A DNA stretch of 56,295 nt from Pseudomonadota bacterium (GTDB lineage Bacteria; Pseudomonadota; Alphaproteobacteria; Acetobacterales; Acetobacteraceae), in the NCBI GenBank assembly GCA_021798575.1, contig JAJZGI010000009.1, positions 1 to 56,295 on the forward strand, in the 5' to 3' direction. Position numbers and translations under genes: made by a program. The notes beneath the pieces were generated by a model. It ran no database searches. It was not told where the DNA came from and worked only from the letters and a program-made list of their open reading frames with translations. The first letter of the stretch is position 1; each line of letters opens with the position of its first letter. Positions 34,846 to 43,497 of this stretch are shown piece after piece.

Positions 34846-35528
34846 AAACCGCGCTCACGGCGCTGCTGTTCCTCTGCCCGGCAGGCGCGGCCCACGCCCG
34901 CCCGGTGGTGGTGGAACTCTTCACCAGCCAGTCCTGCGCCGCCTGCGTGTCCGCCGATGCGCTGCTCACCCGCCTCGATAAATCACCCGATATCCTGCCG
35001 CTCAGCCTGGACGTCACCTACCTCGACACCCCAGCCTGGTCGGACCGTTTTGGCCTGCGCGCGGCGACAGCCCGGCAGGCCTGGTACGCCGGGCTCCTGC
35101 ACAGCCAAACCGTGTACACCCCGCAGGCCGTGGTGGATGGCACGCTCGCCGTGCTGGGCTCCAGCCGCCGCCAGCTCACCCGCACCATCGCCGCCGCAAA
35201 AGCCAACCCGGCGGGCGATGTGCCCATCACCCTGGCGCGCGTGGGTGCGGCCATGCTCAGCATCACCATCGGTGCCGGCCCGGGTAATGCCGAGATCTGG
35301 CTGTTCGGCTATGATTCGAGGCGCACCACTTTGGTGCGCGGCGGCGTGAACGCGGGCAAAACCATCACGCAGGTGAATCTCGTACGCAGCGTGGCCGATC
35401 TAGGGCGCTGGATGGGGCCGGAGACCTCCATGACGATCGCCCGGCCCCATGGCACGCATGTGGCCGTGCTGTTGCAAACCTCCACCGGCGCGGTGCTGGG
35501 CGCGGCATCCACATTGCAATCCAGATAG
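34827..35528 (+). CDS. DUF1223 secreted thioredoxin-like protein
   Basis: 233 residues. A signal peptide (LLKTALTALLFLCPAGAAHA) precedes VVVELFTSQSCAAC with C37 and C40, the DUF1223 opening, then LSLDVTYLDTPAWSDRFG and TPQAVVDG. The start is TTG at 34827, five bases after GGGG and overlapping the previous gene by 19 bases. It probably acts on periplasmic thiols; linkage to the SUOX-like gene fits oxidative repair. Confidence 0.85.
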   Translation: MVQRLLKTALTALLFLCPAGAAHARPVVVELFTSQSCAACVSADALLTRLDKSPDILPLSLDVTYLDTPAWSDRFGLRAATARQAWYAGLLHSQTVYTPQAVVDGTLAVLGSSRRQLTRTIAAAKANPAGDVPITLARVGAAMLSITIGAGPGNAEIWLFGYDSRRTTLVRGGVNAGKTITQVNLVRSVADLGRWMGPETSMTIARPHGTHVAVLLQTSTGAVLGAASTLQSR

Positions 35529-35550
35529 ATTTTCGTCACAAGATGGCGGG

Positions 35551-36976
35551 ATGACAGAAATACGGGCGATGAAATCGTGGCTGATTGCGATGTGTTTTTT
35601 TGCCGCGCTGTATGCTTTCAACCTCTCATATAATCTCAATTATTTCTACCTGCGCGGTGGCGCCGTCTATGACGCCGGGTGGTTCTCCTGGCTCGCGAGC
35701 AACGCCGTCTCGTGGCCGTTGCCCAACCCCGATATTATCGGCGGCAATTTTCTCGCCATCCACACCTCGTTCATTTTTTTCCTCACAACATTCGCGCTCT
35801 ATCCCCTCGATAAACTACCCGAGGCGGTTCGTTTCGCCTTGGTGTTTTCCCTCTGGCTACCCATTTTCTGGGTCAGCATCTTCATGATCATCCGCCGTTA
35901 TTGGGTCGCGACCCTCCTGACCCTGAACGGTCTCAACCTCGCGATGCTGGGTTTTCCCCATATCGAGAGCTTCATCGCTCCACTGGGTTTTCTGTCCCTG
36001 GCCATTTTGTTCCGTAATCGGCGCGGTGCCACCGGCTCCATTCTGGCCGTAATACCTCTGTGCCTCGCGCTGCTGATCCGTGAAGACGCGGGGCTCCATA
36101 TCTTCCTGCTGACCGCCGCGCTACTTTTAGGCCAGTTCGCTGCCAAAATTCCGTTAAACCGTGGCCTCATCCTGCTCGCTTCTATCGCACTTGCCGGCAG
36201 CGTGGTCGCACTCCTCGTGCAAAAATTCCTGGTGCCGGGGGGGGGGGGGACAGATCAACCAGATATATTTCGGCCATCCACTCTTCTCCGGCGTCACCAC
36301 TCACAGCCTGCTGAACCGGCTGTTCTACTGGGCCACGCGACGAAGCTACATTTTCCTGCCCCTCGCCATCATGGCCGTCTCCGCCATGTGCCGTTTTGCC
36401 AACGCCCGATTCCTGCTGCTCGGTATCGCCATCGCCCTGCCCTGGCTCGCGCTATCGCTCGTCGCCGCGGTCCCGTTGGCTGGCGACCTGATGGATTATT
36501 ACTGCTTTCCTCTGTTGTTCGCTTTTTTCTGGCCGCTCTTCCTCGCCGAAACATTGAACTCCCCGGGACTCATAAAAATTCAGATCATCATGGGTGCGGC
36601 CTCGACTGCGGCTTTCATCCTCTTTGGCCTGCTGCCCTTCGTCGGCGGTGGTGGTCTGCATGATCGTGCGCCCTGGATGCATCTCGTCCCGCCTCGCCCC
36701 GGCCTGATCGCAGCGACGCAAACCGCCCTCGCGAACAACCCGCACGCTATCCTTGATGACGGCGCCGCTACCCTCGCCATCGCCCACCTGCGGCCGGGGC
36801 AATTCTCTGCCGAAGATGCCTTCACCCCGGCGCAGATCATGGCCGCCACGAGCTATATCCGCTTCACCACCCCGCCCGCGCACTACATCTCCGGCCAGGC
36901 CCACATGCTCGCCATGATCTTTCCGGACTGCCATCATATCCCCTCGACACGGCTGGAAATCTGCAAAAAGCAATAA
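35551..36976 (+). pseudogene. Polytopic membrane protein interrupted by a G13 tract (possible phase-variable gene)
   Basis: From ATG 35551 the frame encodes membrane helices (SWLIAMCFFAALYAFNLS, VYDAGWFSWLASN, GNFLAIHTSFIFF) up to LVQKFLVPGGGG, where a run of 13 G (36237-36249) occurs. Past it this frame is Arg/His/Pro-rich and ends at 36663, while the +1-shifted frame continues with normal helices (QINQIYFGHPLFSG, FLPLAIMAVSAMCRF, DYYCFPLLFAFFWPLF) to 36976. Twelve G would give one ~474-residue protein. The arrangement resembles DUF2079 or glycosyltransferase-like membrane proteins; I am not sure of the family. It precedes an ArnT-like gene. Confidence 0.8.
36237..36249 (+). repeat. Homopolymer tract of 13 G inside a coding frame
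   Basis: CCG(G)n: four G end one sequence line and nine begin the next, 13 in all. It encodes the glycine run in the membrane protein. A tract length divisible by three is in frame; 13 is not. Confidence 0.92.
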
Positions 36977-37031
36977 GCGCGGTCGTGCCACACGCTCGCC
37001 GCCTCCCTTGCCAACCCGTCCGCGTCGCGCC

Positions 37032-38507
37032 ATGCAGCGGCGCATGAAAGCAGCTCTCTGGGTGGTGCTCGCGGCCAGCGTGCTGCGGCTGGTCTTCGCC
37101 GGGTTCACCGGGCTTGGCATCGATGAGAGCTACATGGTCGCGGCATCCAGCCATTTTGCCGCCTCCTATTTCGACCATCCGCTCGCCTCGTGGTGGCTGG
37201 AGCTGGCCAGCCGCTCCATCTTCGGCGGCATGGCGCCGATTATCGTGCGCCTGCCGTTCGTGGCGCTCTCCGCCATCTGCTCCTGGCTGCTCTATCTGCT
37301 CACGGCGCGTCTCTATGGGCGGGCCGGAGCCTTCTGGGCGGTGGTGGCCTATAACATTTCGCCGGTCTTCTCGCTCGCCTTCGGCTGCTGGGTCCTGCCC
37401 GATGGCCCGATGGACGCCGCCCTGCTGGCCGCGGCCTTTTCCCTCACCCGCGCGCTCGGCATCGCGCGCACGCCCACGCCACCCAGCCCGCGCTGGTGGT
37501 GGGCGGCGGGGCTGTTCGCGGGCCTCGCCATGCTCAGCAAATACAACGCAGCGCTCGTCCTCCTGGGCGCGCTGCTGGCGATCCTCTCAGACTCCATCTC
37601 GCGCCGGGAGCTGCGGCGCTTCGCCCCCTGGGGTGCCGGGCTGCTCGCGGTGGCGCTGTTCACCCCGGTGCTGTGGTGGAACTTTGTGCATCACTGGCAG
37701 TCCTTCCACTACCAGGGCGGCCGCGCGACCGGCCTGCGGTGGCACCCCTTGGCGGCCTTCACCATCTGGGGCGGTGAGGCATTGTTCGTCCTGCCCTGGC
37801 TGTGGCTGCCGATGATTTCGCTCATGCTGGGCGCGCTGCGGCGCGGCGCGGCGGAGCGCCGGGGCTGGGCGCTGAGCCTGCTGGCGCTGCTCCCGGTCGT
37901 GCTGTTCTCGCTCATCGGCGTGTGGTCCCATACCCATGTGCTCTACCATTGGGCGACTCCAGGCTATCTCATGCTGTTCCCCATGCTGGGCAACTGGGCG
38001 GCGGGCTGGCGCCCCCGCTTGCGCAACTTCGTCGCCATCGCCAGCGCCACATTGCTGGGCCTGGCCGCGCTGGTCATCGTGGCGCAGGTCCAGTTCTCGG
38101 CCATCCCGCGCTTCAACCAGTTCTTCCCGCCGGGAAAATCGCCTTTGCTACAGGCGGTGGACTGGGATTCGATCCGCGATGAAATCCCCCCCGGAATCCA
38201 GGGAATCGCCACCCTGCGCTGGTTCGACGCCGGGAAGATCGGCTACGCGCTGGGCGACAAGGTGCCCGTCACGGTATTCGGGGCGGACCCGCATGAGTTC
38301 GGCGTCTCCGAGCCACCCAAGGCCTGGCTGGGCCGCACCATCCTGCTCGTCGCCATGCCCGGCAGCGCCGCAAAAATCCACAGGCTCTACGCGCCATTCT
38401 TCAAAAAACTATCGCCCGGCCCGGCCTTGAGCGTGGTGCATGATGGCGGCGTGCTGCTGGTGATCCCGACCTTCATCGGCACCGACCTGCTGCGCGCCCC
38501 GCCATGA
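37032..38507 (+). CDS. ArnT-like GT39 membrane glycosyltransferase
   Basis: 491 residues with many helices. GLGIDESYMVAASSHFAAS is the first-loop acidic motif (DE), followed by FDHPLASWWL, LPDGPMDAALL and AMLSKYNAAL, all typical of the PMT_2 family; the C-terminus is a soluble domain. It probably transfers a sugar from a polyprenyl phosphate. The ATG at 37032 is chosen; a TTG at 37008 and ATG at 37044 are alternatives, none with a strong ribosome site. It ends directly in a terminator. Confidence 0.82.
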   Translation: MQRRMKAALWVVLAASVLRLVFAGFTGLGIDESYMVAASSHFAASYFDHPLASWWLELASRSIFGGMAPIIVRLPFVALSAICSWLLYLLTARLYGRAGAFWAVVAYNISPVFSLAFGCWVLPDGPMDAALLAAAFSLTRALGIARTPTPPSPRWWWAAGLFAGLAMLSKYNAALVLLGALLAILSDSISRRELRRFAPWGAGLLAVALFTPVLWWNFVHHWQSFHYQGGRATGLRWHPLAAFTIWGGEALFVLPWLWLPMISLMLGALRRGAAERRGWALSLLALLPVVLFSLIGVWSHTHVLYHWATPGYLMLFPMLGNWAAGWRPRLRNFVAIASATLLGLAALVIVAQVQFSAIPRFNQFFPPGKSPLLQAVDWDSIRDEIPPGIQGIATLRWFDAGKIGYALGDKVPVTVFGADPHEFGVSEPPKAWLGRTILLVAMPGSAAKIHRLYAPFFKKLSPGPALSVVHDGGVLLVIPTFIGTDLLRAPP

Positions 38508-38532
38508 AAAAGGGGGCTTGCGCCCCCTTTTT
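38507..38532. terminator. Bidirectional intrinsic terminator
   Basis: AAAAAGGGGGC (38507-38517) and GCCCCCTTTTT (38522-38532) form a perfect 11-bp stem with a four-base loop; A- and T-runs make it work for both the GT39 gene and the convergent hsp20, whose stop is at 38535. Confidence 0.92.
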
Positions 38533-38534
38533 GG

Positions 38535-38996
38535 TTACGCCGCCTTTGGTAGCTCCGCCGGCGCGTTGATCGTCTTCGCCCCATTGGCCAGCGTGTTGAT
38601 GGTGACCCGGCGCGGCTTGGCCGACTCCGGCACCACGCGGCGCACCGTCACATGCAGCAGCCCGTTGGCGATATCGGCGCCCTCGACCACCATATGATCC
38701 GCCAGCACGAACCGGCGCGTGAACGCCCGTGCCGCGATCCCGCGATGCAGGAACTCCGGCGCAGCCTCCTCGGCGACGCGCCCGGCCACCACCAACGCGT
38801 TATCCTTCACGGTCAGCTCGATATCCTCGGCGGAGAACCCGGCGACGGCGAGCGTAAGCCGGTAGGATTCCTCGCCGGTCTTCTCGATATTATAGGGTGG
38901 GTAGCTCGCCGCGTCCTGCGGCGCGGCATCCGCGAGGCGGGCCAGCCGGTCGAAGCCGATGGCGGTGCGGAACAAGGGTGTAAAATCGTACGTCAT
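38535..38996 (-). CDS. Small heat-shock protein, Hsp20/IbpA family
   Basis: 153 residues. The alpha-crystallin domain runs from YPPYNIEKTGEESYRLTLAV to the GLLHVTVRRVVPE segment; FRTAIGFDRL at the N-terminus is the IbpA-type sequence. An ATP-independent holdase. The ATG at 38996 has a perfect AGGAGG eight bases upstream that lies in a predicted thermometer helix. Confidence 0.94.
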   Translation of the reverse strand: MTYDFTPLFRTAIGFDRLARLADAAPQDAASYPPYNIEKTGEESYRLTLAVAGFSAEDIELTVKDNALVVAGRVAEEAAPEFLHRGIAARAFTRRFVLADHMVVEGADIANGLLHVTVRRVVPESAKPRRVTINTLANGAKTINAPAELPKAA

Positions 38997-39097
38997 GGTA
39001 AACCTCCTGAAACAAGCAAGGTTGAATTGAAATTCCGGCTGCTTTGATGCCAACCGGCGGTATAGGCTCCGCAGCCCTCCATGAGGCACCGCGAACG
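38997..39097 (-). promoter_or_regulatory. ROSE-like RNA thermometer in the hsp20 leader
   Basis: In the minus-strand leader, CCTTGCT (39021-39015) can pair with the Shine-Dalgarno AGGAGG (39008-39003) across a short loop, leaving one bulged G. This matches the last hairpin of ROSE elements, which block translation of alphaproteobacterial hsp20 genes until heated. The ~100-base leader length also fits. Confidence 0.75.
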
Positions 39098-39103
39098 TCG
39101 GTT

Positions 39104-39132
39104 ATTATAGCAATTCTTCGCCTGGTTTCAAG
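39104..39132 (-). promoter_or_regulatory. hsp20 promoter
   Basis: On the minus strand, CTTGAAA (39132-39126; the -35 hexamer is TTGAAA) and TATAAT (39109-39104) are 16 bases apart. The -10 is a perfect sigma-70 box; CTTGAAA also matches the RpoH -35 element. Confidence 0.7.
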
Positions 39133-39150
39133 TTTTTTTTGCGCCTGCAC

Positions 39151-40779
39151 TCAGCTCGTCGCGGGCATCAGCCCGCCGCCACCCAGGCGCCAGATACGGT
39201 CCAGCTGCTCCACCCCGGTCAGCCGGTGGGCGATCAGCAGCACGCTGCGCCCCTGCGTCGCGGTATTCAGCACCCGCAAAAACTCCGCCTCGGTAGCGGC
39301 GTCCAGCCCGGCGCAGGGTTCGTCCAGCACCAGCACCGGCGCGCTGGAGAGCAAGGTGCGCGCCAGCGCCAGCCGACGCCCCTGCCCGCCGGAAAAATTA
39401 TGCCCACCCTCGCCCACCCAGCCATCCAGCCCATCGGGCAGGGCGCGCACCGTCTCGGCCAGTTGCGCGGCCTCCAGCGCCCGCCACAGCGCCGCGTCGT
39501 CCGCCGTCGGGTCGCCAAGCCGCAAATTATTACGGATGGAATCCGCGAACAGATGCGTGGCCTGGCTGAGATACGCGATCCGCCCGCGCACGGCTTCCGC
39601 CGGCAAATGGGCCAGGTCCGCGCCACCCAGGCGGATCTCGCCCGATTCTGGCGCCACCAGCTTCAGCAATAACGCGGCAATGCTGGATTTGCCGGCACCC
39701 GAAGGCCCCAGGATCGCGGTGCGCGACCCGGCCGGGAACTGGAAGGACAGATTCTGGAACACCAACGGCAGGTCCGGCGCGTAGCGCAGGCTGACGTGCT
39801 CAAACGCGATGGCATTGCCCGGCGGCAGCGCCAGCGGTGCCAGCGGTTCTCGCACCGGCGGTGGCTGCTGCGCCGCCTCCACCACTCGCGCCGCCGCCGC
39901 CTGCGCCTGGCCGTAGAGCACACCCGCGCGCGGCAGGCCGAGCACCGCCTCGAACGCCACGGTGGCGACAAAAACCACGATCACCGCGGGCACCGGCGCG
40001 CCGCCCAGCCCGATGAGAATCGCCAGCAGAATCCCCGCCTGGGCGATGAGGAACGCCACTGCCTGGAGCGCGCTGGTGCGGGCCACCAGCTCGCGCTGGG
40101 CGGCGAGCAGCCCGGCCTCGCGCGCCTGCACGGTGGCAAGCATCCGCCCCTCGGCGGCGAAAATCTTCACCTCTCGCAGCCCGGTCAGCGCATCCAGCGC
40201 CGCGCTGCGCAGTCCCGCCATGGCGAGCCCCGCCTGCGCGCTGTTTTGCGCGGCCAGCCTCGCCGCCCGCCGGGGCAGGTAGAAGCCCACGACGCCAAAC
40301 GGCAGCAGCACCAGCAGCGCCAAAGGCTGCACCCGCCAGAGCAAAACGGCGAGCACCGGAACGAGCAGCGCCGCGCCCAGCAGCGGCACGGTGATCCGCA
40401 GGTACAACCCGTCCAGCGCGTCCACATCGTTCACCAGCCGGGCCAGCGCATCCCCCGCGCGGCGCAGGCCGAGCCCACCGGCGGCGCTATCGGCCAGGCC
40501 CCGGAACAGCCACACCCGCAGCCCCGCCAGGGCGCGGAATGTCGCCTCATGCGTCATCACCCGCTCGGCATAGCGCAACCCCACCCGCGCCGTGCCGATG
40601 GCGGGGAGCGCCGCTGGCACGAGCAGCCCGCCGCCCAGCAGCGCCAGGGCGATGGTGCGCGCCGAGAACCCCATCAGCGCCACGGCGGCGCCCAACGCGG
40701 CGAGCGAGAGCAGCGCGCCCAGCGCCAGCCACCCCGCCTGCGCCCGCCAGAGCTTCAGAATGTCAAAAACCGGGTTCAC
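39151..40779 (-). CDS. cydC: Thiol reductant ABC exporter, CydC subunit
   Basis: 542 residues. An N-terminal six-helix exporter domain and a C-terminal ATPase with Walker A GPSGAGKSS, signature FSGGQGRRLAL and LDEPCAGLD. With CydD it exports cysteine and glutathione to the periplasm, needed for cytochrome bd assembly. It starts with GTG at 40779, overlapping the cydD stop by four bases. Confidence 0.92.
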   Translation of the reverse strand: MNPVFDILKLWRAQAGWLALGALLSLAALGAAVALMGFSARTIALALLGGGLLVPAALPAIGTARVGLRYAERVMTHEATFRALAGLRVWLFRGLADSAAGGLGLRRAGDALARLVNDVDALDGLYLRITVPLLGAALLVPVLAVLLWRVQPLALLVLLPFGVVGFYLPRRAARLAAQNSAQAGLAMAGLRSAALDALTGLREVKIFAAEGRMLATVQAREAGLLAAQRELVARTSALQAVAFLIAQAGILLAILIGLGGAPVPAVIVVFVATVAFEAVLGLPRAGVLYGQAQAAAARVVEAAQQPPPVREPLAPLALPPGNAIAFEHVSLRYAPDLPLVFQNLSFQFPAGSRTAILGPSGAGKSSIAALLLKLVAPESGEIRLGGADLAHLPAEAVRGRIAYLSQATHLFADSIRNNLRLGDPTADDAALWRALEAAQLAETVRALPDGLDGWVGEGGHNFSGGQGRRLALARTLLSSAPVLVLDEPCAGLDAATEAEFLRVLNTATQGRSVLLIAHRLTGVEQLDRIWRLGGGGLMPATS

Positions 40780-42461
40780 GCCACGCCCCGCACCCTGGCG
40801 TGACGAAGTGCGTCCAAATCCAGCCGCTTGGCGCCAAAATCGCGGGCAAACTCCATCGCCACGGCGGAGTGCGTCGCCAGGATCACCGTGCGGCCCACGC
40901 TCAGGCGCCGGATGCTCTCCAGCACGTCGCGCTCCACCGCCGGGTCGAGATGCGCGGTCGGCTCATCGAGCAGCAGCAGCGGCGCGTCCTTCAAGAATGC
41001 CCGGGCGATGGCGATCCGCTGCGCCTGCCCGCCGGAGAGACCAAACCCGCCCTCGCCCAACGGCGTCCTGATCCCCTGCGGCAGCGCCAAAATCAGCTCC
41101 TCCAGCCGCGCCAGGCGGATCGCCTCGGCCAACTCCTCGGCGCTCGCCTCAGGCCGGGCGAAGCGGATGTTCTCCTCGATCGAACCGGCGAACAGCATCG
41201 GCCGCTGGCCGATCCAGCCAAGCATCCGGTTGAGCGCGGCGGGCACGAGCACGGGGCGATCGACTCCGTTGATCGTCACCCGGCCGGAATCCGGCGCGAT
41301 GAAGCCCAGAACAAGGTCGATGATGGTGGATTTGCCGGCACCCGAGGCGCCGGTCAGCAGCAAAATCTCCCCGCTGTTCACGCGCAAGGAGAGACGCTCC
41401 AGCACCGGCCCGCGCGCGGCGTCCCAGGTGAACGACACCTCCTCGAACGCCAGCGTCAGCCCGTGCGCAGCCACGCTGCGGATCTCCGCCGCGGGGACCG
41501 GCTCCGGCGGTGCGGGCAGTGCGGCAAATTCAGTCGCCACGGCCTCCACCGCGAGGCGGTCGGCATAGACCGCCGAGAAGGCGCGCAACGGCGCAAAATA
41601 CTCAGGCACCAACAGCAGGATGAACAACGCGGTGGGGGCGAGCGCGATATCCCCGTGCAGCACGGCGGCAAAACGCAGCACGATGAGCACGAGCGCCGCC
41701 GCCGCCGCCAGGTCCAGCGCCGTGGAGGAGAGAAACGCCACGCGCAGCACCCGCATCGTGCGCACCCGCAGCTCCGCCGCCGCGGCCGCCAGCGCGCGCG
41801 CCTCATCCGCCCCGCGCCCGGCCAGAACAATCGTGGAGATGCCCCGGATACGGTCGATAAACCGGGTCTGTAGCCGCGTCATCGCGACAAACTGCTTCTT
41901 CGCGGCCAGCCCCGCGCCGATCCCCGCCACCGCCATCGCAAACGGCACGAGCAGCCCGGTGATCGCCAGCACCAGCGCGCTGCGCCAATCCGCCAGCGCT
42001 GCGGCCAGCCCGACCAGCGCGGGGCCGATGACGGCAAGCGCCGTCGCCGCTATCCAGCGCGCGTGGAACCCCTCCATCGCCTCCACCCGGTCGACCGACG
42101 TGGCTGCCAGCTCCGCCGAGTGCTGGCCCCGCAGCCCGGCCGGGCCAAGCGCCATGAAGGTCGCCAGCACACCGCTGCGCAGCCGCCGCCGCGCCGCCGC
42201 ACCCCGCTCAAAACCCAGCCGCTCGGCCTGCACGCCCAGCCCAGCCCGCGCCAGGGCCGCGAGCATGAAGCCGGTGGCGAACAGCAGCGCATGCACCCCG
42301 CGCGGGGCCTGGTGCAGCACGGCGGCCAGCAGCCGCGCCGCGCAAAATACCTGAAAAATCCCGAACAAAACCTGCGCCCCACCCAGCGCCACGGGCAGCG
42401 TGGCGGCGGCGCGGCCCAGTTTTTGCTCGTTTTTAATCCAGGCCTTCGCGCTCGCGCTCAT
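40776..42461 (-). CDS. cydD: Thiol reductant ABC exporter, CydD subunit
   Basis: 561 residues. Exporter helices precede an ATPase with Walker A GASGAGKST, signature LSGGQAQRIAIARAF and LDEPTAHLD. It forms a heterodimer with CydC. No cytochrome bd genes are in the window. A double-hairpin repeat lies 28 bases upstream of its ATG. Confidence 0.92.
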   Translation of the reverse strand: MSASAKAWIKNEQKLGRAAATLPVALGGAQVLFGIFQVFCAARLLAAVLHQAPRGVHALLFATGFMLAALARAGLGVQAERLGFERGAAARRRLRSGVLATFMALGPAGLRGQHSAELAATSVDRVEAMEGFHARWIAATALAVIGPALVGLAAALADWRSALVLAITGLLVPFAMAVAGIGAGLAAKKQFVAMTRLQTRFIDRIRGISTIVLAGRGADEARALAAAAAELRVRTMRVLRVAFLSSTALDLAAAAALVLIVLRFAAVLHGDIALAPTALFILLLVPEYFAPLRAFSAVYADRLAVEAVATEFAALPAPPEPVPAAEIRSVAAHGLTLAFEEVSFTWDAARGPVLERLSLRVNSGEILLLTGASGAGKSTIIDLVLGFIAPDSGRVTINGVDRPVLVPAALNRMLGWIGQRPMLFAGSIEENIRFARPEASAEELAEAIRLARLEELILALPQGIRTPLGEGGFGLSGGQAQRIAIARAFLKDAPLLLLDEPTAHLDPAVERDVLESIRRLSVGRTVILATHSAVAMEFARDFGAKRLDLDALRHARVRGVA

Positions 42462-42488
42462 GTGCGGTTATTGAACTCCTGCCGACCA

Positions 42489-42594
42489 GATCGAGATTGG
42501 TTTGGATCGAATTACCATATTCGCTCCAAACCAATAAATTGATCGCCAAAGCAGAGCGTAGAGCATGATCGATGTAGCGCGATCATGCTCTACG
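42489..42594. repeat. Double-hairpin intergenic repeat, copy 2 (inverted)
   Basis: Hairpin B comes first: GATC...ATTGGTTTGGATCGAAT (42489-42512) pairs with ATTCGCTCCAAACCAAT...GATC (42519-42544). Hairpin A follows: CGTAGAGCATGATCG (42557-42571) and CGATCATGCTCTACG (42580-42594), a perfect 15-bp stem. The order is reversed relative to copies 1 and 3. It fills the cydD-panC gap. Confidence 0.9.
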
Positions 42595-42642
42595 ATGCAA
42601 CGCCACTGGACGCCGCCTGCAAAATCGTCAACACGGCGAACC

Positions 42643-43497
42643 ATGATCATTACGCGAACTCTGCCAGAACTGCGCGCCGCCGCCCGGCATCTGGGCGGCC
42701 TCAGCTTCGTACCCACCATGGGCGCGCTGCATTCCGGCCATGTCTCCCTGCTCGCCGCCGCTCGGGCCAGCGGGCGCCCCGTCGCGGCCAGCATCTTCGT
42801 GAACCCGACGCAGTTCGGCCCGGCCGAGGATTTCAACCACTACCCGCGCGATGAGGCGGGCGACCTCGCCCAGCTGGAGGCGGCGGGCTGTGACCTCGTC
42901 TGGCTGCCCGATGTCACGACCATGTATCCGCCGGGCAGCGCCACCAGCGTCAACCCGGCCGGCCCGGCTCTGCTGTGGGAGGGCGCGGCGCGGCGCGGGC
43001 ATTTCGCCGGCGTCACCACGGTGGTGACCAAACTCTTCGGCCAGGTCCAGCCCGAGGCCGCCTATTTCGGCGAGAAGGACTGGCAACAGGTCCAGGTCGT
43101 GCGGCAACTGGCGGCGGACCTGCATCTGCCGGTCGAGATCATCCCGGTCGCCACCGCGCGCGCGCGCGATGGTCTCGCACTCTCCTCGCGCAACCGGTTT
43201 CTGCAACCGGCGGAGCGCGCCCGGGCCCCCGCCTTGTTCGCGGCATTGTGCGAGGCCGCGCGACGCATCTCCTCCGGCGGCGCGGTGGCGCCCGCCCTGG
43301 CCGCCGCCTGCGCCACCGTCACGCAGTCGGGCATGGCCGTGCAATACATCGCGCTGGTCCACGCCCACACGCTGGTGCCGTGCGACACGCTGGCCCATCC
43401 GGCGCGCCTGCTGGCGGCGGCCAGGCTCGGCACGGTACGGCTGCTGGATAATCTCCCGGTCACGCAAAGCGATGCGTCGGTACCAGATTATCCATGA
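42643..43497 (+). CDS. panC: Pantoate--beta-alanine ligase
   Basis: 284 residues. It condenses pantoate and beta-alanine with ATP to pantothenate. FVPTMGALHSGHVSLL holds the ATP-binding HxGH, FVNPTQFGPAEDFNHYPR and YFGEKDWQQVQVVRQL the substrate site, LALSSRN the KMSKS-like loop. The family start is MIITRTLPEL at 42643. Its last 38 bases overlap the convergent glycosyltransferase gene. Confidence 0.94.
   Translation: MIITRTLPELRAAARHLGGLSFVPTMGALHSGHVSLLAAARASGRPVAASIFVNPTQFGPAEDFNHYPRDEAGDLAQLEAAGCDLVWLPDVTTMYPPGSATSVNPAGPALLWEGAARRGHFAGVTTVVTKLFGQVQPEAAYFGEKDWQQVQVVRQLAADLHLPVEIIPVATARARDGLALSSRNRFLQPAERARAPALFAALCEAARRISSGGAVAPALAAACATVTQSGMAVQYIALVHAHTLVPCDTLAHPARLLAAARLGTVRLLDNLPVTQSDASVPDYP

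Noticed and set aside
36237-36663. Programmed ribosomal frameshift at the G13 tract
   Set aside because: There is no stimulating structure that I can see and the tract is not a typical slippery heptamer; replication or transcription slippage or sequencing error is simpler.
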